64,000 nt of DNA from Sphingomonas sp. (GCA_017849555.1 JAFIGU010000003.1:1-64000); one strand, 5' to 3'. Counted from the stretch's first letter, positions 1 to 9,703 are shown. Translations and numbers: made by a program. Notes: generated from the sequence alone by a model not told the origin.

Positions 1-108
1 GAAGGGCTCGATACCCCCGACCATCTTCTCGCCCATATTTCGCCGCTCGGATGGGCACACATCCTCCTCACTGGCGAGTACCTTTGGCCCAAGGACGCCG
101 GCGCTTAG
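1..108 (+). pseudogene. tnpA: Tn3-family transposase TnpA, C-terminal end only (runs in from the left)
   Basis: Reading frame 1 is open from the first base and ends at TAG 106-108. It encodes a 35-residue tail containing HISPLGWAHILLTGEYLW, which matches the conserved C-terminus of Tn3-family DDE transposases (family consensus HxSPLGWxHIxLTGxYxW). The stop codon lies inside the terminal inverted repeat that follows, as is usual for tnpA of this family. Only the end of the gene is in the window, so whether the whole transposase is intact cannot be judged. The element catalyses replicative transposition. Here its insertion has removed the start of the following kinase gene. Confidence 0.85.
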
Positions 109-142
109 GGTGTCATTCCGCCCTCAGCCGGAACCGACCCCC
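104..142 (+). repeat. Right terminal inverted repeat of a Tn3-family transposon
   Basis: Read on the minus strand this stretch begins with GGGG(G)TCGGTTCCGG and ends CCCTAAG. A 38-bp length starting with GGGG and ending with CTAAG is the typical layout of Tn3/Tn21-type terminal repeats. It overlaps the last codons of the transposase and stops exactly where coding sequence for the truncated kinase begins. The left copy and the 5-bp target duplication lie outside the window. Confidence 0.75.
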
Positions 143-1467
143 TGTTGGCGATTCTGCTCGGCGTCGGCGGGGCATGGTTCATCGAAGATGTCGCCGAGCG
201 AATGTCCGACAGGATGCTGGCCGCGTCCGTCAGGTCCATCACCGACACGATCCGCGCGGAGCGAGGCCAGGTCTCGCTCGAGCTGCCACCCGGCGCATTC
301 GGCATGCTGGAAGACAATGCGCGCGACAACGTCTATTATAGCGTGCATCACGGCAGCCGCTTTCTCACCGGATATCGGGATTTCCCCAATCCGGTTGGAA
401 CCGGTGCGTCGAACGGGAGCACCGGGTTCCGTTATGACGACTATCTGGATCAGCGCGTCAGGGTCGTCACCGAGGTCCGCCAGCTGCCGCAATTGCGCGA
501 TCCCGTCGTCGTGCAGGTCGCGGAAACATTGGACGAACGCGGCGCGCTCGCTCGTTCGATGCTGCTCGGGCTGGCGCTGCTCGAAGCCACGCTCGTCGGC
601 TTCGCGATTTTCCTGCTTCGGCCCGCCATTCGCTGGGGATTGCGCCCCGTCGCGGCCGTCCAGTCGCAGATCGCGGCGAGGGACCCGGACAAGATCGATT
701 TCACGCCGCTGACGACGGCCGATGTTACACCCGAATTGTCCGGTCTTATCCTGGGCTTCAACAATCTGCTCGGTCAGCTCGGCCAGGCCACGGAGCGATC
801 GCGCCGTTTTACCGCCGATGCCTCCCACCAGCTGCGGACGCCGCTGGCGGCGTTGCGCGCGCATGTCGAATTGCTCCAGCGCCGCTCGACGAACGACGCG
901 CAGCAAATGGCGACGATCGCCGACATCCGCGAGGCCACGGAGCGCCTGCAACGGCTCCTGACCCAATTGCTGGCGCTGGCCCGCGCCGAGCAGGAGGAGG
1001 ATGGCCTGATCGCCAACCTTTGTGACGCTCGCGCGGTCATTCAAAATCTCTGCATGCGCCTCGCGCCCGGAGCGGCGGCGGCAGGAGTAGAGCTCCATTT
1101 CCGGGCCGATCTGAGCTTTACGGTCAAGTTGCCCGCGATATTGCTTGAAGAAATGGTGAGCAACCTGATCGAGAATGCCGTGCGGTATGGCGGCGCAGGG
1201 GGTGAGGTTACGGTAGAGTTGAAACGGGCACCCGATCGCAACGTCATCTCGATCAGCGATACGGGGCCAGGTATCCCGGTTGAGCACCAGCCGCTCGCAA
1301 CCCAGCGTTTTTTCCGGCTTCCGCGTGATCAGCATCTCTCCGGAAGTGGACTGGGTCTTTCGATCGCTTCGACGCTCGCGCACCGGGCAGGGGGCAAGAT
1401 CGAGTTTGTCAGCCGCACATCGTCTCAGCCGTTCACGGTTGTGATCGCGATTCCTTCAACGGACTAG
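143..1467 (+). CDS. Sensor histidine kinase, N-terminus removed by the Tn3 element
   Basis: This is a TctE/QseC-type membrane histidine kinase: sensor region of the 2CSK_N kind, second membrane helix near residues 145-165, HAMP-like linker, H-box DASHQLRTPLAALR with phospho-acceptor His228 (numbered from TTG 145), N-box LIENAVRYGG (Asn344), and ATP-lid motifs ISDTGPGIP (Asp372) and GSGLGLSIAS. It would sense a periplasmic signal and phosphorylate a response regulator that is not in view. The open frame starts directly at the transposon border inside what should be the first membrane helix (LLAILLGVGGAWF), so the original start and roughly 10-25 residues are gone. TTG 145 is the first possible start but has no ribosome-binding site. 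Probably a non-functional or poorly expressed remnant. Confidence 0.85.
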
Positions 1468-1558
1468 GATATCGGCCTAAGCCCTTTTGATCGCTGTCAT
1501 TCTATCCAGCGCCGAAGCCGGATAAAGTCGATAAGACATCTTATGTAAATTCTATTTT

Positions 1559-2323
1559 CTAATCCGCAGTCCAGCCGCCATCGACGATCAGGCTGGTTCC
1601 GGTGACCAGCCCAGCAGCGTCGGAGGCCAAAAACAACACCGCGCCCATCAGATCCTCGACCGTGCCGAGCCGGCCGAGCTTGATCTTCTCGAGCACCGCC
1701 GTCTTGAAGGTCGCATCCTCGAAGAAAGGCTTGGTCAACGGCGTCTCGATGAAGGTCGGCGCGATCGTGTTCGAGCGGATGCCAAACGGCGCAAGATCGA
1801 GTGCGAAGGCTTTGCTCATCCCTTCGATCGCCCATTTGGACGCGCAATAGAGCGAGCGCCGCTGCCCGCCGACATGGCCCATCTGCGATCCGATATGAAT
1901 CAGGCTGCCCGCAATTCGCTGGTCGATCATCCGCCGCACGGCGGCTTGCGCGACAAAAAACGCTGCCTTCACATTGAGACCGAGCACCGCATCATAATCG
2001 CTTTCCGATACGTCCTGCATCGGCATCGGGCGGTTGGTGCCGGCATTGTTGACCAGGATGTCGAACGCCGCGCGTTGCTCGAAAAAGCGCCGTACCGCCG
2101 CACCGTCGCTGACGTCGAGCACGACCGCTTCGGCGCTCCCGCCGGCGCGGCGGATCGCCTCGGCGCCAGCCTCGATTTCGCCGCCCGAGCGCGCAACGAG
2201 CGTGATCCCGGCGCCGGCATCGGCCAGGGCGGCGGAGAGGGCGAGACCGATCCCCCGCCCCGCCCCGGTCACCAATGCGCGCCGGCCGTCGAGCCGGAAG
2301 GACGGGGTTTTGGGGAGATGCAT
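1559..2323 (-). CDS. SDR-family NAD(P)-dependent oxidoreductase
   Basis: Classical short-chain dehydrogenase of 254 aa. It has cofactor motif TGAGRGIG (residues 19-26), NNAG, and catalytic Ser146, Tyr159 and Lys163 (YCASK). The start ATG 2323 was chosen because it lies one base after the stop of the upstream HisD-like gene, so the two are almost certainly co-transcribed and translationally coupled; longer frames run into that gene. It probably oxidises a hydroxyl group of the same substrate series as the HisD-like enzyme. The substrate cannot be read from the sequence. It converges on the kinase gene with about 90 bp between them. Confidence 0.85.
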   Translation of the reverse strand: MHLPKTPSFRLDGRRALVTGAGRGIGLALSAALADAGAGITLVARSGGEIEAGAEAIRRAGGSAEAVVLDVSDGAAVRRFFEQRAAFDILVNNAGTNRPMPMQDVSESDYDAVLGLNVKAAFFVAQAAVRRMIDQRIAGSLIHIGSQMGHVGGQRRSLYCASKWAIEGMSKAFALDLAPFGIRSNTIAPTFIETPLTKPFFEDATFKTAVLEKIKLGRLGTVEDLMGAVLFLASDAAGLVTGTSLIVDGGWTAD

Positions 2324-2324
2324 G

Positions 2325-3647
2325 TTATGCGGCCGCCAACGGCTCGGCCCTGCCCGCATAAGGCACGTCGCGGCCGCCATAGCGGCGGACGCGGATATTG
2401 GCCTGCTCGCCGTGCCCTGCGAAGCCCTCCAACGCGCATAAACGGCTGCAATATTCACCGATCATCGCCGAGGCCTCGTCGCTGATGACGCGCTGATAGG
2501 TGCAGGTCTTGATGAACTTGCCGACCCACAAGCCCCCCGTGTAGCGCGCCGCCTTCCGCGTCGGCAACGTGTGATTGGTGCCGATCACCTTGTCACCGAA
2601 CGATACATTGGTGCGCGCGCCGAGAAACAGCGCGCCGTAATTGGTCATGTTGCGGAGGAAATAGTCGGGATCGGCGGTCATCACCTGGACATGTTCCGAC
2701 GCGATCTCGTCGGCGACGCGCGCCATTTCGGCATCGTCCTCGGCCACGATCACCTCGCCATAGCTCTCCCATGCCTTGCGAGCATGTTCCGCAGTGGGAA
2801 GAATTTCCAGCAAGCGGTTGATTTCGAGCATCGTTTCGCGCGCGAGCCGCTCCGAGGTCGTCAGCAGGATCGCCGGGCTGTCCGGCCCATGTTCGGCCTG
2901 CCCCAACAAATCGGTCGCGGCCAATTCCGCATCGCAGCCGATCTCGTCCGCGATCACCAGGGTTTCGGTCGGCCCCGCGAACAGATCGATCCCGACCCGG
3001 CCGTAGAGCTGGCGCTTGGCCTCGGCGACGAACGCATTGCCGGGGCCGACCAGCATGTCGACCGGGCGAATGCTCTCGGTGCCCAACGCCATCGCGCCGA
3101 TCGCCTGAATACCGCCCAGCGCGTAGATCTCGTCGGCGCCCGCCATCATCTGCGCCGCGACGATCGCCGGCGCCGGCTTGCCCTGAAACGGCGGCGCGCA
3201 GGTGATGACCCGCGGCACCCCCGCCACCTTGGCGGTGATGACCGACATATGCGCCGAGGCGAGCAAAGGATATTTTCCGCCCGGCACGTAGCAGCCGGCG
3301 GCATTGACCGGGATGTTCTTATGCCCCAGCACGACCCCCGGCAGCGTTTCGACTTCGACGTCCTTGATGCTGTCGCGCTGGATCTGCGCGAAATTGCGCA
3401 CCTGCTGCTGGGCGAATTCGATGTCCTTCAGATCCTGGCCGGACAATTGGTCGAGACAATCCTGCTTCTCGCGATCGGTCAGCGCGTAGCTGTCGCGATC
3501 CCAGCCGTCGAATTTGATCGAGAGGTCGCGCACCGCGGCATCGCCCCGCGCCGCAATGTCGGCAAGCGTCTGTTCCACGATGTCACGGACCTTGCGGTCG
3601 GCCTCGGCGCGAACTTCCGCCGCTGCCCCGCGCTTCAAATAGTGCAT
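2325..3647 (-). CDS. HisD-like (histidinol dehydrogenase family) NAD-dependent alcohol dehydrogenase, copy 1
   Basis: A 440-aa member of the histidinol dehydrogenase family. The zinc and catalytic residues are visible: Gln250 and His253 (LLGQAEHG), Glu318-His319 (ASEHVQV), Asp352 and His412, with PGPGNAF-type and GTNHTLPT motifs. There are no his-biosynthesis neighbours and a second paralogue lies 6 kb away, so a catabolic role is more likely. Known catabolic relatives such as HpsN oxidise small diols to carboxylates in two NAD-dependent steps. ATG 3647 is preceded by AGGAGG at a good distance; the longer open frame upstream crosses the divergent promoter and is rejected. An operator-like palindrome lies 13 bp upstream. 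Confidence 0.85.
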   Translation of the reverse strand: MHYLKRGAAAEVRAEADRKVRDIVEQTLADIAARGDAAVRDLSIKFDGWDRDSYALTDREKQDCLDQLSGQDLKDIEFAQQQVRNFAQIQRDSIKDVEVETLPGVVLGHKNIPVNAAGCYVPGGKYPLLASAHMSVITAKVAGVPRVITCAPPFQGKPAPAIVAAQMMAGADEIYALGGIQAIGAMALGTESIRPVDMLVGPGNAFVAEAKRQLYGRVGIDLFAGPTETLVIADEIGCDAELAATDLLGQAEHGPDSPAILLTTSERLARETMLEINRLLEILPTAEHARKAWESYGEVIVAEDDAEMARVADEIASEHVQVMTADPDYFLRNMTNYGALFLGARTNVSFGDKVIGTNHTLPTRKAARYTGGLWVGKFIKTCTYQRVISDEASAMIGEYCSRLCALEGFAGHGEQANIRVRRYGGRDVPYAGRAEPLAAA

Positions 3648-3659
3648 TGCCGCCTCCTG

Positions 3660-3677
3660 AATGAATTCGAATGCAAT
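3660..3677. promoter_or_regulatory. Operator palindrome, regulon 1, site A
   Basis: AATGAATTC|GAATGCAAT is an imperfect palindrome with 7 of 9 paired positions and a central CpG, as is usual for LacI-family operators. It sits immediately upstream of the HisD-like copy 1 start. The same core occurs four more times in this module and was not noticed elsewhere in the window. Confidence 0.65.
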
Positions 3678-3762
3678 ATCGATTCGACGCGCGGTTGTCA
3701 TGAGGAAAATTTCGCGCCATCGCTGAACGCGCGCATTGACGCCGGCATTTGTGGCGAGTAGC

Positions 3763-3780
3763 TTTGAATGCGAATTCATC
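3763..3780. promoter_or_regulatory. Operator palindrome, regulon 1, site B (weaker)
   Basis: TTTGAATGC|GAATTCATC matches the consensus ATTGCATTC|GAATGCAAT at 6 of 9 positions in each half. It sits 16 bp upstream of the aldolase start, in the same divergent promoter region as site A, with the two centres about 103 bp apart. Confidence 0.5.
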
Positions 3781-3795
3781 ACCGGAGCAGCGCAT

Positions 3796-4593
3796 ATGAA
3801 CGATAGCGGTGTCGAGCATATGCCGGACGCCCAGGCGTCGTTCCGCGAGCGGCTCGTGCGCGGCGACATGCTTATCGGCACATTCGTCAAGACGCCGTCA
3901 CCGATCGTCGCCGAGGTGTTGTCGCTCACGGGGCTCGATTGTCTGTGCCTCGATGCCGAGCATGCGCCGTTCGATCGACTCGCGATCGACGGCTGCGTCG
4001 CGATGGCGCGGGCCGAGGCGATGCCGGCACTCGTCCGCTTGCCCGTCGCTGCCCCCGAACAGGTGCTCAACGCGCTCGATTGCGGTGCAACCGGGGTCGT
4101 CGCGCCGCATATCCGCAACGCGCAACAGGCGGAAGCTTTTGCGCGCGCGTGTCGCTTCGGCGCGGGCGGACGTGGTTATGCCGGCTCTCCCCGCGCCGCC
4201 GCTTACACCAACCGGGCGATGCTCGACCATATCGCGATCAGCAATCGCGAAACGGTGACGATCGCGCAGATCGAGGATCCGGAAGCGGTCGAGCAGATCG
4301 AGGCGATCGCGCAGGTGGACGGCGTGGATTGCCTGTTCGTCGGCCGAGTCGACCTCACAGTCGGCTATGGCGCCGCCAGTCAGGACGACCCGCGCGTCAT
4401 CGCCGCGGTAGAGCGCGTCTGCGCGACGGGGCGCGCCAACGGCCGGTCGGTCGGCATGTTCCTCAGCCGGGTCGACGATATCGGCCATTGGCGTCAGCGC
4501 GGCGCGAATCTGTTCCTGGTCGGATCGGATCACAGCTTCCTGCTGCAAGGTGCCGCCGATCTCGCCGCCAAGGCACATCGCGCCGGTGGCTGA
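3796..4593 (+). CDS. HpcH/HpaI-family aldolase
   Basis: A 265-aa class II aldolase of the HpcH/HpaI family, which cleaves 4-hydroxy-2-oxo acids to pyruvate (or a related 2-oxo acid) plus an aldehyde using a divalent metal. Visible family motifs are DAEHAPFD (base His), VRLPV (Arg), IAQIEDPEA (metal Glu) and [12 protein letters not shown] (metal Asp). ATG 3796 was chosen because GGAG stands about 8 bp upstream; a longer frame from 3736 would cover operator site B. It is divergent from the HisD-like/SDR pair and overlaps the amidase by 8 bp. A cytosolic C-C cleavage step for the module is inferred. Confidence 0.88.
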   Translation: MNDSGVEHMPDAQASFRERLVRGDMLIGTFVKTPSPIVAEVLSLTGLDCLCLDAEHAPFDRLAIDGCVAMARAEAMPALVRLPVAAPEQVLNALDCGATGVVAPHIRNAQQAEAFARACRFGAGGRGYAGSPRAAAYTNRAMLDHIAISNRETVTIAQIEDPEAVEQIEAIAQVDGVDCLFVGRVDLTVGYGAASQDDPRVIAAVERVCATGRANGRSVGMFLSRVDDIGHWRQRGANLFLVGSDHSFLLQGAADLAAKAHRAGG

Positions 4594-5926
4594 GGCGGCC
4601 CCGTCGCTGGAGCAGCTGGCGGCGGATATGGCGGCCGGCAAGCGCTCGGCCGAGGCGGCGCTCGACGCATGCCTGGCGCGGATCGCGGCCGAAGACCACC
4701 AATGGAAGGCGATCCTCTCGCTCGCGCCTGATGCCCGCGATGCGGCGCGCCGCGCGGATGACAGCGCCGGTCGCGGCGAAACGTTCGCGCCGCTGCATGG
4801 CATTGTGCTGGCAATCAAGGACAATATCGATCTTGCCGGCATGGCCACGACCTCCGGCTGTCTGGCACTGGCATTGGCGACTCCGCGCGCCAGCGCCCCG
4901 GTGGTCGAGCGTCTGCAAGCCGCCGGCGCAATCATCATCGGCAAGACCAACCTGTCCGAATTCTCCTTCGAGGTCCGGTCGCGCAGTTCGCTGGGGGGAG
5001 ATGTAATCTGCCCGCTGGCGCCGGGATCGACCGCGGGCGGGTCGAGCGGCGGATCCGCGGTGGCGGTGGCGCGCGGCTATGCGATGGCGGCGATCGGCAC
5101 CGACACCGGCGGGTCGATCCGCATCCCCGCCGCGTGCAACGGGCTGGTCGGGCTGCGCCCCGCGCATGGCGTGTTGTCGCTCGCCGGGGTAGCGCCGCTC
5201 GCGCCGTCGACCGACACGATCGGCCCGATCACGCGCTCCGTGGCGGACGCGGCGCTGCTCTATCGCATCATGGGCGGCACGATCGCGCAGCGAGGCGCGC
5301 GGCCGATGCGCATCGGCATGCTGCGCCAGGCATTCGGCGCCGACCCGGCCATCATCGCTGCCTGCGAGCAAGCGGCGCGCAGGCTGAAGGAGGCAGGGGT
5401 CGCGGTGATCGACCCGGTCGAAATCGCCGAACTCGAGGCGCTTCTCGACGGACCGCATATCGTCGATGCCGAATTCGCCGCGGCATTCGACGCCTATCTT
5501 GCGCGCAACTTCATCGCCGGCACCGCGCCGGCCAATCTTGCCGCACTGCTGGCGAGCGGCCGCTTTCTGCCCGACCATCGCGACGCGATCACCGCGCGGC
5601 TCGCCTATGATCGCGCGGCGACCGCCGTCATCCTCGACCAGCATCGCCGATTGACCATTGTTCTCACCGAGGCGCTCGCCCGGCTGCGTCTCGACGCATT
5701 GCTTTATCCGACGATGCGGGTGATCCCCCGCGGGCTGGACAATCCCAAGGTCGGCTGGGCGCCCGAACTGGCCGCGCGCACGGGATGGCCGGCAATGAGC
5801 ATACCGGTCCGGGGCGCCGCCAGGCCGATCGGGGTGGAACTGCTCGTGCCGGCCGGCGAGGAGCAATTGCTGTTCGCGCTCGGCCGGATCGTCGAGAGCG
5901 CTGACATCACCGCGTCTAGCGCGTGA
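4586..5926 (+). CDS. Amidase-signature-family amidase
   Basis: A 446-aa amidase signature enzyme with the full Ser-cisSer-Lys triad: Lys78 (AIKDN), cis-Ser153 within GGSSGGS, and nucleophile Ser177 (GTDTGGSIRIP). The Lys-Ser spacing of 99 and Ser-Ser spacing of 24 match the family. GTG 4586 overlaps the aldolase stop and is preferred; GTG 4550 would extend it by 12 residues. No signal peptide is seen, so it is cytosolic. It hydrolyses an amide, amidated acid or carbamoyl compound. Its coupling to the aldolase suggests that the substrate of this module, or an intermediate, carries an amide. Confidence 0.85.
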   Translation: MAEAAPSLEQLAADMAAGKRSAEAALDACLARIAAEDHQWKAILSLAPDARDAARRADDSAGRGETFAPLHGIVLAIKDNIDLAGMATTSGCLALALATPRASAPVVERLQAAGAIIIGKTNLSEFSFEVRSRSSLGGDVICPLAPGSTAGGSSGGSAVAVARGYAMAAIGTDTGGSIRIPAACNGLVGLRPAHGVLSLAGVAPLAPSTDTIGPITRSVADAALLYRIMGGTIAQRGARPMRIGMLRQAFGADPAIIAACEQAARRLKEAGVAVIDPVEIAELEALLDGPHIVDAEFAAAFDAYLARNFIAGTAPANLAALLASGRFLPDHRDAITARLAYDRAATAVILDQHRRLTIVLTEALARLRLDALLYPTMRVIPRGLDNPKVGWAPELAARTGWPAMSIPVRGAARPIGVELLVPAGEEQLLFALGRIVESADITASSA

Positions 5927-6029
5927 GAAAGGGGCGCAGTTTCCCGGCCCCTCTCCTCTTACTGTTCGTATCGGCGTCCCGGCAGCATCGTGCCTTTAAC
6001 CGGGATCACACCGAACCCTTCTCGTGCGC

Positions 6030-6070
6030 CCGCGAAGGCGGTAGCCCAGTCTGGGTCCCCGCCTTCGCGG
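6030..6070. repeat. REP-like hairpin repeat, family 1, copy 1
   Basis: A strong double-stem inverted repeat: arms CCGCGAAGGCGG / CCGCCTTCGCGG with an inner CCCAG/CTGGG stem. The same unit recurs at 62227-62267 and a partial copy near 45759. It lies between two converging genes (amidase and TonB receptor). This kind of short intergenic hairpin is common in sphingomonad genomes. It may act as a transcription stop; otherwise the 188-bp gap holds nothing recognised. Confidence 0.7.
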
Positions 6071-6114
6071 GGACACGAGAGGGAATCACCGCCCCGATGC
6101 GATAACGGCACCCG

Positions 6115-8418
6115 TCAGAATTTCGTCCCGACGCGAATGCCGTAAGTGCGCGGCGCCGCATAAGACACCTGGATGCGCTGGCGACGCCCGATCACGCCGC
6201 TGAGCAATATCTCCTGATTGGTCAGATTGTCGCCATAGGCCTCGATATAGGTGCGGCCATCGGCGCTGCTCCACCGCAACGACGCATCGAATTTGTCATA
6301 GCGGCCCTGGCGATCGAGCACCGTGTTGCGGTCCGTCGTGTAATAGCTGCTCGAATGCAGCCACGATCCGGTCGGCGACAATTTGCCCGCCGAGCCGAGA
6401 TCGATGTCGTAGGACACCATCAGCGTCGACTTGAAGGTGGGCGATTGCGGGATGCGGTTGCCGGCGAGGTTGAGCGAGATCGGATCGGTGCCGTCGGACA
6501 ATCCGTAAAAGTTGTTGCCGCTGATATAGGTCGTGTATTTCGCGTCCATCACCGCGACGCTGGCGTCGATGTGCAGCGCCTCGACCGGGTTCAGCCGCAG
6601 CGCCAGTTCGCCGCCATAGCTGCGCGCTTTGCCGGCGGAACCGAAATAGGACACCAGCGGCGTATAGATATTGATCTGCAGATCGCTGAACTTGTTGTAG
6701 AAGAACGACGCTTCGACCTGCCCCATCCCGCCGAGGATGCGGCTCTTGATGCCGGCCTCATAGGCATTGACCTTTTGCGGCGCATAGGATTGCGGGATCA
6801 GCGGGTTGCCGCCGCTGTCGTTCACCCCGCCCGAGGCGAAGCCGGTCGATGCGGTGGCATAGACCATGCTATTATGATCGATCGTATATTGGAGACCCGC
6901 GCGCCAGGTCCAGCTGTTGAACGAGGGGGCGCCACGGGTCACGACATAGGGCACCTTGAAATCATAGGTGCCGGGCGGCGCATCGGCGTAATCGGAGAAG
7001 ACAAAACTCTTCTTCTCGTAGGAATAGCGGATGCCGCCGATCAGCTTGAGCTTGTCGGGGATCAGCGAATAGGTCGCCTGGCCGTAGAAGGCGAGCGCCT
7101 CGATGCGGATATCCGAATCCGCCTTGAAGCCTTTGGTGGTGGCGTTCGGCGCGGTGATCTTCTGTTGATAGGTCTCGAAGATCTTGTCGTTCAAATAATA
7201 AGCGCCGACGATCCATTCGAGCGGGCTGCGGCTATTCGAGGCGATCTGCACTTCCTGCGAGAAGGCCTTCGAGCGGGTATTGGGCTCCTGGACCCCTGAG
7301 CCATAGCCATAAGCCTCGAATATCTTGCTCGACTGGTCGTTGTCGGCGCTGCGATGCGCGCGGAAGTGGGTGTAGCCGGTGATCGAGCGGATCGTCGCGG
7401 GGCCGAAATCATAGGAAATCTGGCCCGAGACATAATCTTCCGCGACGCGCTCGAACGGCTGATAATCCCAGTCGTTGGTCCAGGCGCCGCCGGTCACTGG
7501 CACGCCGACGTCGCGGCCCGCGACATTCGGGCTGCCATTGGGCACGGAGGGGTTCACCGCCAGCCCCGCGCCGTTGATCGACTGATAGCCGGTCGCGGGG
7601 TTGATGAGCGTACCCGCGGTCTTGTAGCCGTAAGATCCTGCCCCTGCATCGTTCCGCCGCCACGCGCCGGCGTGAAGGCTTATTTCGAGCGCACTGGTCG
7701 GGCGCCATTTGAGCGAGACGCGCTGCGCATTTTCGTCGAGATCGTTGAGCACGATGCCCGGCGTGGTCGACTTCACATAACCGTCGTGGCGCTGGAACAC
7801 CCCGGCGACGCGCAATTGCAGCGTCTCGGTGACCGGGATGTTGACGAAACCGTCGACGCGCGCCGAATTGTAATTGCCTTTCTCGAGATTGATCCCGGCG
7901 CCCAATTCGCTGGTTGGCTCGGCGGTGACGACGCTGATATTGCCGCCGAACGTGTTACGGCCATAGAGCGTGCCCTGCGGCCCGCGCAGCACCTCGACGC
8001 GTGCGACGTCGAACAGCGGTATGCTCTGCTGCTGGGTGCGGCTTTGATAGATGCCGTCGAGATAGAAGCCGATCACCGGATCGGTCTGCGCGCTGACCAG
8101 GCTGGTGCGCACCCCCCGGATCGCCGGGAAGGAATCCGACCCCTGCGACCCCCAGGTGAAGCCCGGAGTCAGCAATTCGACCTTGGAGACATTCTGCGCG
8201 CCCAACTTCTGGAGCGCGTCGCCGGAAAGCGCGGTCACCGCCACCGGCACGTCGAGCAGACGCTCGCTGCGACGCTGTGCGGTGACGACGATATCGCCCG
8301 CGGCGCTTGCGCCCTCCCCCGGCGTGCTCGGCGCGACGCCGGCCTCCTGCGCCATCGCGGACGTCGCCGCAAAAGCCAGCGCGATGAATGAAACCCCCCT
8401 CACGAAATGCGTGCGCAT
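6115..8418 (-). CDS. TonB-dependent outer-membrane receptor of regulon 1
   Basis: A 767-aa TonB-dependent receptor. It has a signal peptide ending near AMAQ, plug domain starting at DIVVTAQRRSERLLDVPVAV, plug motifs EVLRGPQGTLYGRNTFGG, a 22-strand type barrel, and a C-terminal Phe (RVGTKF). It should take up a substrate across the outer membrane using TonB energy. Location inside the catabolic module and an operator palindrome about 70 bp upstream suggest it imports the module's substrate, not iron; that is inference. It converges on the amidase gene and diverges in promoter from nothing, since the LacI gene behind it reads the same way. Confidence 0.92.
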   Translation of the reverse strand: MRTHFVRGVSFIALAFAATSAMAQEAGVAPSTPGEGASAAGDIVVTAQRRSERLLDVPVAVTALSGDALQKLGAQNVSKVELLTPGFTWGSQGSDSFPAIRGVRTSLVSAQTDPVIGFYLDGIYQSRTQQQSIPLFDVARVEVLRGPQGTLYGRNTFGGNISVVTAEPTSELGAGINLEKGNYNSARVDGFVNIPVTETLQLRVAGVFQRHDGYVKSTTPGIVLNDLDENAQRVSLKWRPTSALEISLHAGAWRRNDAGAGSYGYKTAGTLINPATGYQSINGAGLAVNPSVPNGSPNVAGRDVGVPVTGGAWTNDWDYQPFERVAEDYVSGQISYDFGPATIRSITGYTHFRAHRSADNDQSSKIFEAYGYGSGVQEPNTRSKAFSQEVQIASNSRSPLEWIVGAYYLNDKIFETYQQKITAPNATTKGFKADSDIRIEALAFYGQATYSLIPDKLKLIGGIRYSYEKKSFVFSDYADAPPGTYDFKVPYVVTRGAPSFNSWTWRAGLQYTIDHNSMVYATASTGFASGGVNDSGGNPLIPQSYAPQKVNAYEAGIKSRILGGMGQVEASFFYNKFSDLQINIYTPLVSYFGSAGKARSYGGELALRLNPVEALHIDASVAVMDAKYTTYISGNNFYGLSDGTDPISLNLAGNRIPQSPTFKSTLMVSYDIDLGSAGKLSPTGSWLHSSSYYTTDRNTVLDRQGRYDKFDASLRWSSADGRTYIEAYGDNLTNQEILLSGVIGRRQRIQVSYAAPRTYGIRVGTKF

Positions 8419-8485
8419 CCTCTTATCCCCAACTGCCCTTTATGCCGAGGAACGTATCGACGCTATGCCGCGCTGTCCACGAATT

Positions 8486-8503
8486 TTTGCATTCGAAATC
8501 ACT
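8486..8503. promoter_or_regulatory. Operator palindrome, regulon 1, site C
   Basis: TTTGCATTC|GAAATCACT: the left half is a near-perfect match to the consensus half-site, the right half is degenerate. It lies 68 bp upstream of the TonB receptor start. The rest of the 244-bp gap 8419-8662 holds no gene; further A+T-rich imperfect repeats (ATCGATTTCGAA near 8567) may be part of the promoter. Confidence 0.6.
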
Positions 8504-8662
8504 AATTATGCCGGCAGGATTGGTAAGGTTATTCAGTAATAAACCAGCCAGATTTGCGGCAGAATATCGATTTCGAAAGGGGCGTCGGCGAAGGAAAACG
8601 ATCGGTATGCCAGTTAATTTCGCGGATTGCGAAAGTTCATCCGATTGATGTTGCTAGGCGCT

Positions 8663-9703
8663 TTACGCAATCCTGGCGCTTGTACCTTCGCTGATATTGC
8701 CGCTGAACAATCTCTGTTCGGGGGGAGCCGAGAAATCCGCTATCCGCTTTATTAAGATCTCCACCGCCGCCTCGGCCATGGAATGTACCGGCTGGGTGAC
8801 GGTTGTGAGGTCGTATGCACCGAGCCGCGACGCACCCGACCCGTCGAAACCGACGATCGAAAGGTCCCGCGGCACCGAAAGGCCGAGATCGATTCGCGCC
8901 GCGTCCATCGCGCCGATCGCCATCATATCGTTGACGACGACGATCGCGTCCTGCCCCTGCGATCGGGCGCTCAGCTCGCGCATCGCCTGCCGGCCGCTTT
9001 CATAGGTGAAGTCGCCGCGCACCTCGGGAACTTCGGCCACTCCTGCCTGCGCCAGCGCGGCCAGCGCGGCGCTGCGCCGCTCCTCGGCGACATAATTGTC
9101 GGCCGGCCCGGAAATCAGGCTGAAGCGCCGATGTCCCGCCGCGAGCAGGCGCCCGACGATTTCCCGCTCTCCTTCCACCGAGTCGCATCGTACCGATGCC
9201 GCCCCTGTCGCGACGCGGTTGTAAAGCACGACCGGTACGCGATGTTCGGTGAATTGCAGCACCTGCGCGGGAGACAGGCGCGCTGCCGAGATCACCCCGT
9301 CGACCGAATGACGCCAGATCTGATCGAGCACCCCGTCGACCTCGCTTTCCTGCGAGAGCGCGAACAGCAGGACGCGGAAGTCCTTCTCGCTCAATCGCGC
9401 GCCGAGTTCGGCCAGCACTTCGGGATAGTAGAAATTGGTGCGCGCCGAGATGATCACCGCGACGATATTGGTCCGCCGCGAGATCAGCGCCTGGGCGAGG
9501 GCGTTGGGCTTATACCCGATCTCCGCCGCGACCTTGAGGATCAGCTTGCGCTTGGCCGGCGCGATCGAAGCATTGGGGGCGAAGCAGCGCGACACCGCCG
9601 ACTGCGAAACCCCGGCGATGCGCGCCACGTCATAGGAGGTCGGCCGACGCCCCTCCTCCATTGCGGCGGACTTCAGCTTCTTGGTCGATCGTGGCTTGGG
9701 CAT
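8663..9703 (-). CDS. LacI-family transcriptional regulator, probable regulator of regulon 1
   Basis: A LacI/GalR regulator of about 346 aa. The N-terminal helix-turn-helix is TSYDVARIAGVSQSAVSRCF, followed by a periplasmic-binding-protein-like sensor domain with FDGSGASRLG and LTTVTQPVHSMAEAAVE. ATG 9703 is taken as start; ATG 9661 (MEEGRRPTSYDVA) is an alternative, and neither has a convincing ribosome-binding site. The helix-turn-helix starts unusually far in for this family (about residue 23), which favours the shorter start. It sits in the middle of the palindrome cluster and has a site in its own promoter, consistent with autoregulation. Confidence 0.85.
   Translation of the reverse strand: MPKPRSTKKLKSAAMEEGRRPTSYDVARIAGVSQSAVSRCFAPNASIAPAKRKLILKVAAEIGYKPNALAQALISRRTNIVAVIISARTNFYYPEVLAELGARLSEKDFRVLLFALSQESEVDGVLDQIWRHSVDGVISAARLSPAQVLQFTEHRVPVVLYNRVATGAASVRCDSVEGEREIVGRLLAAGHRRFSLISGPADNYVAEERRSAALAALAQAGVAEVPEVRGDFTYESGRQAMRELSARSQGQDAIVVVNDMMAIGAMDAARIDLGLSVPRDLSIVGFDGSGASRLGAYDLTTVTQPVHSMAEAAVEILIKRIADFSAPPEQRLFSGNISEGTSARIA

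Noticed and set aside
124..1383. A 419-codon frame antisense to the histidine kinase
   Set aside because: The plus-strand frame has all kinase motifs; the antisense frame has none.
3648..4118. The 157-residue N-terminal extension of HisD-like copy 1
   Set aside because: It would cross the divergent promoter with two operators and overlap the aldolase gene; ATG 3647 has a strong ribosome-binding site.
5932..5960. AGGGGC/GCCCCT hairpin after the amidase as a terminator
   Set aside because: Stem of only 6 bp with an 11-bp loop and no U-tract; the REP-like hairpin downstream is a better stop candidate.
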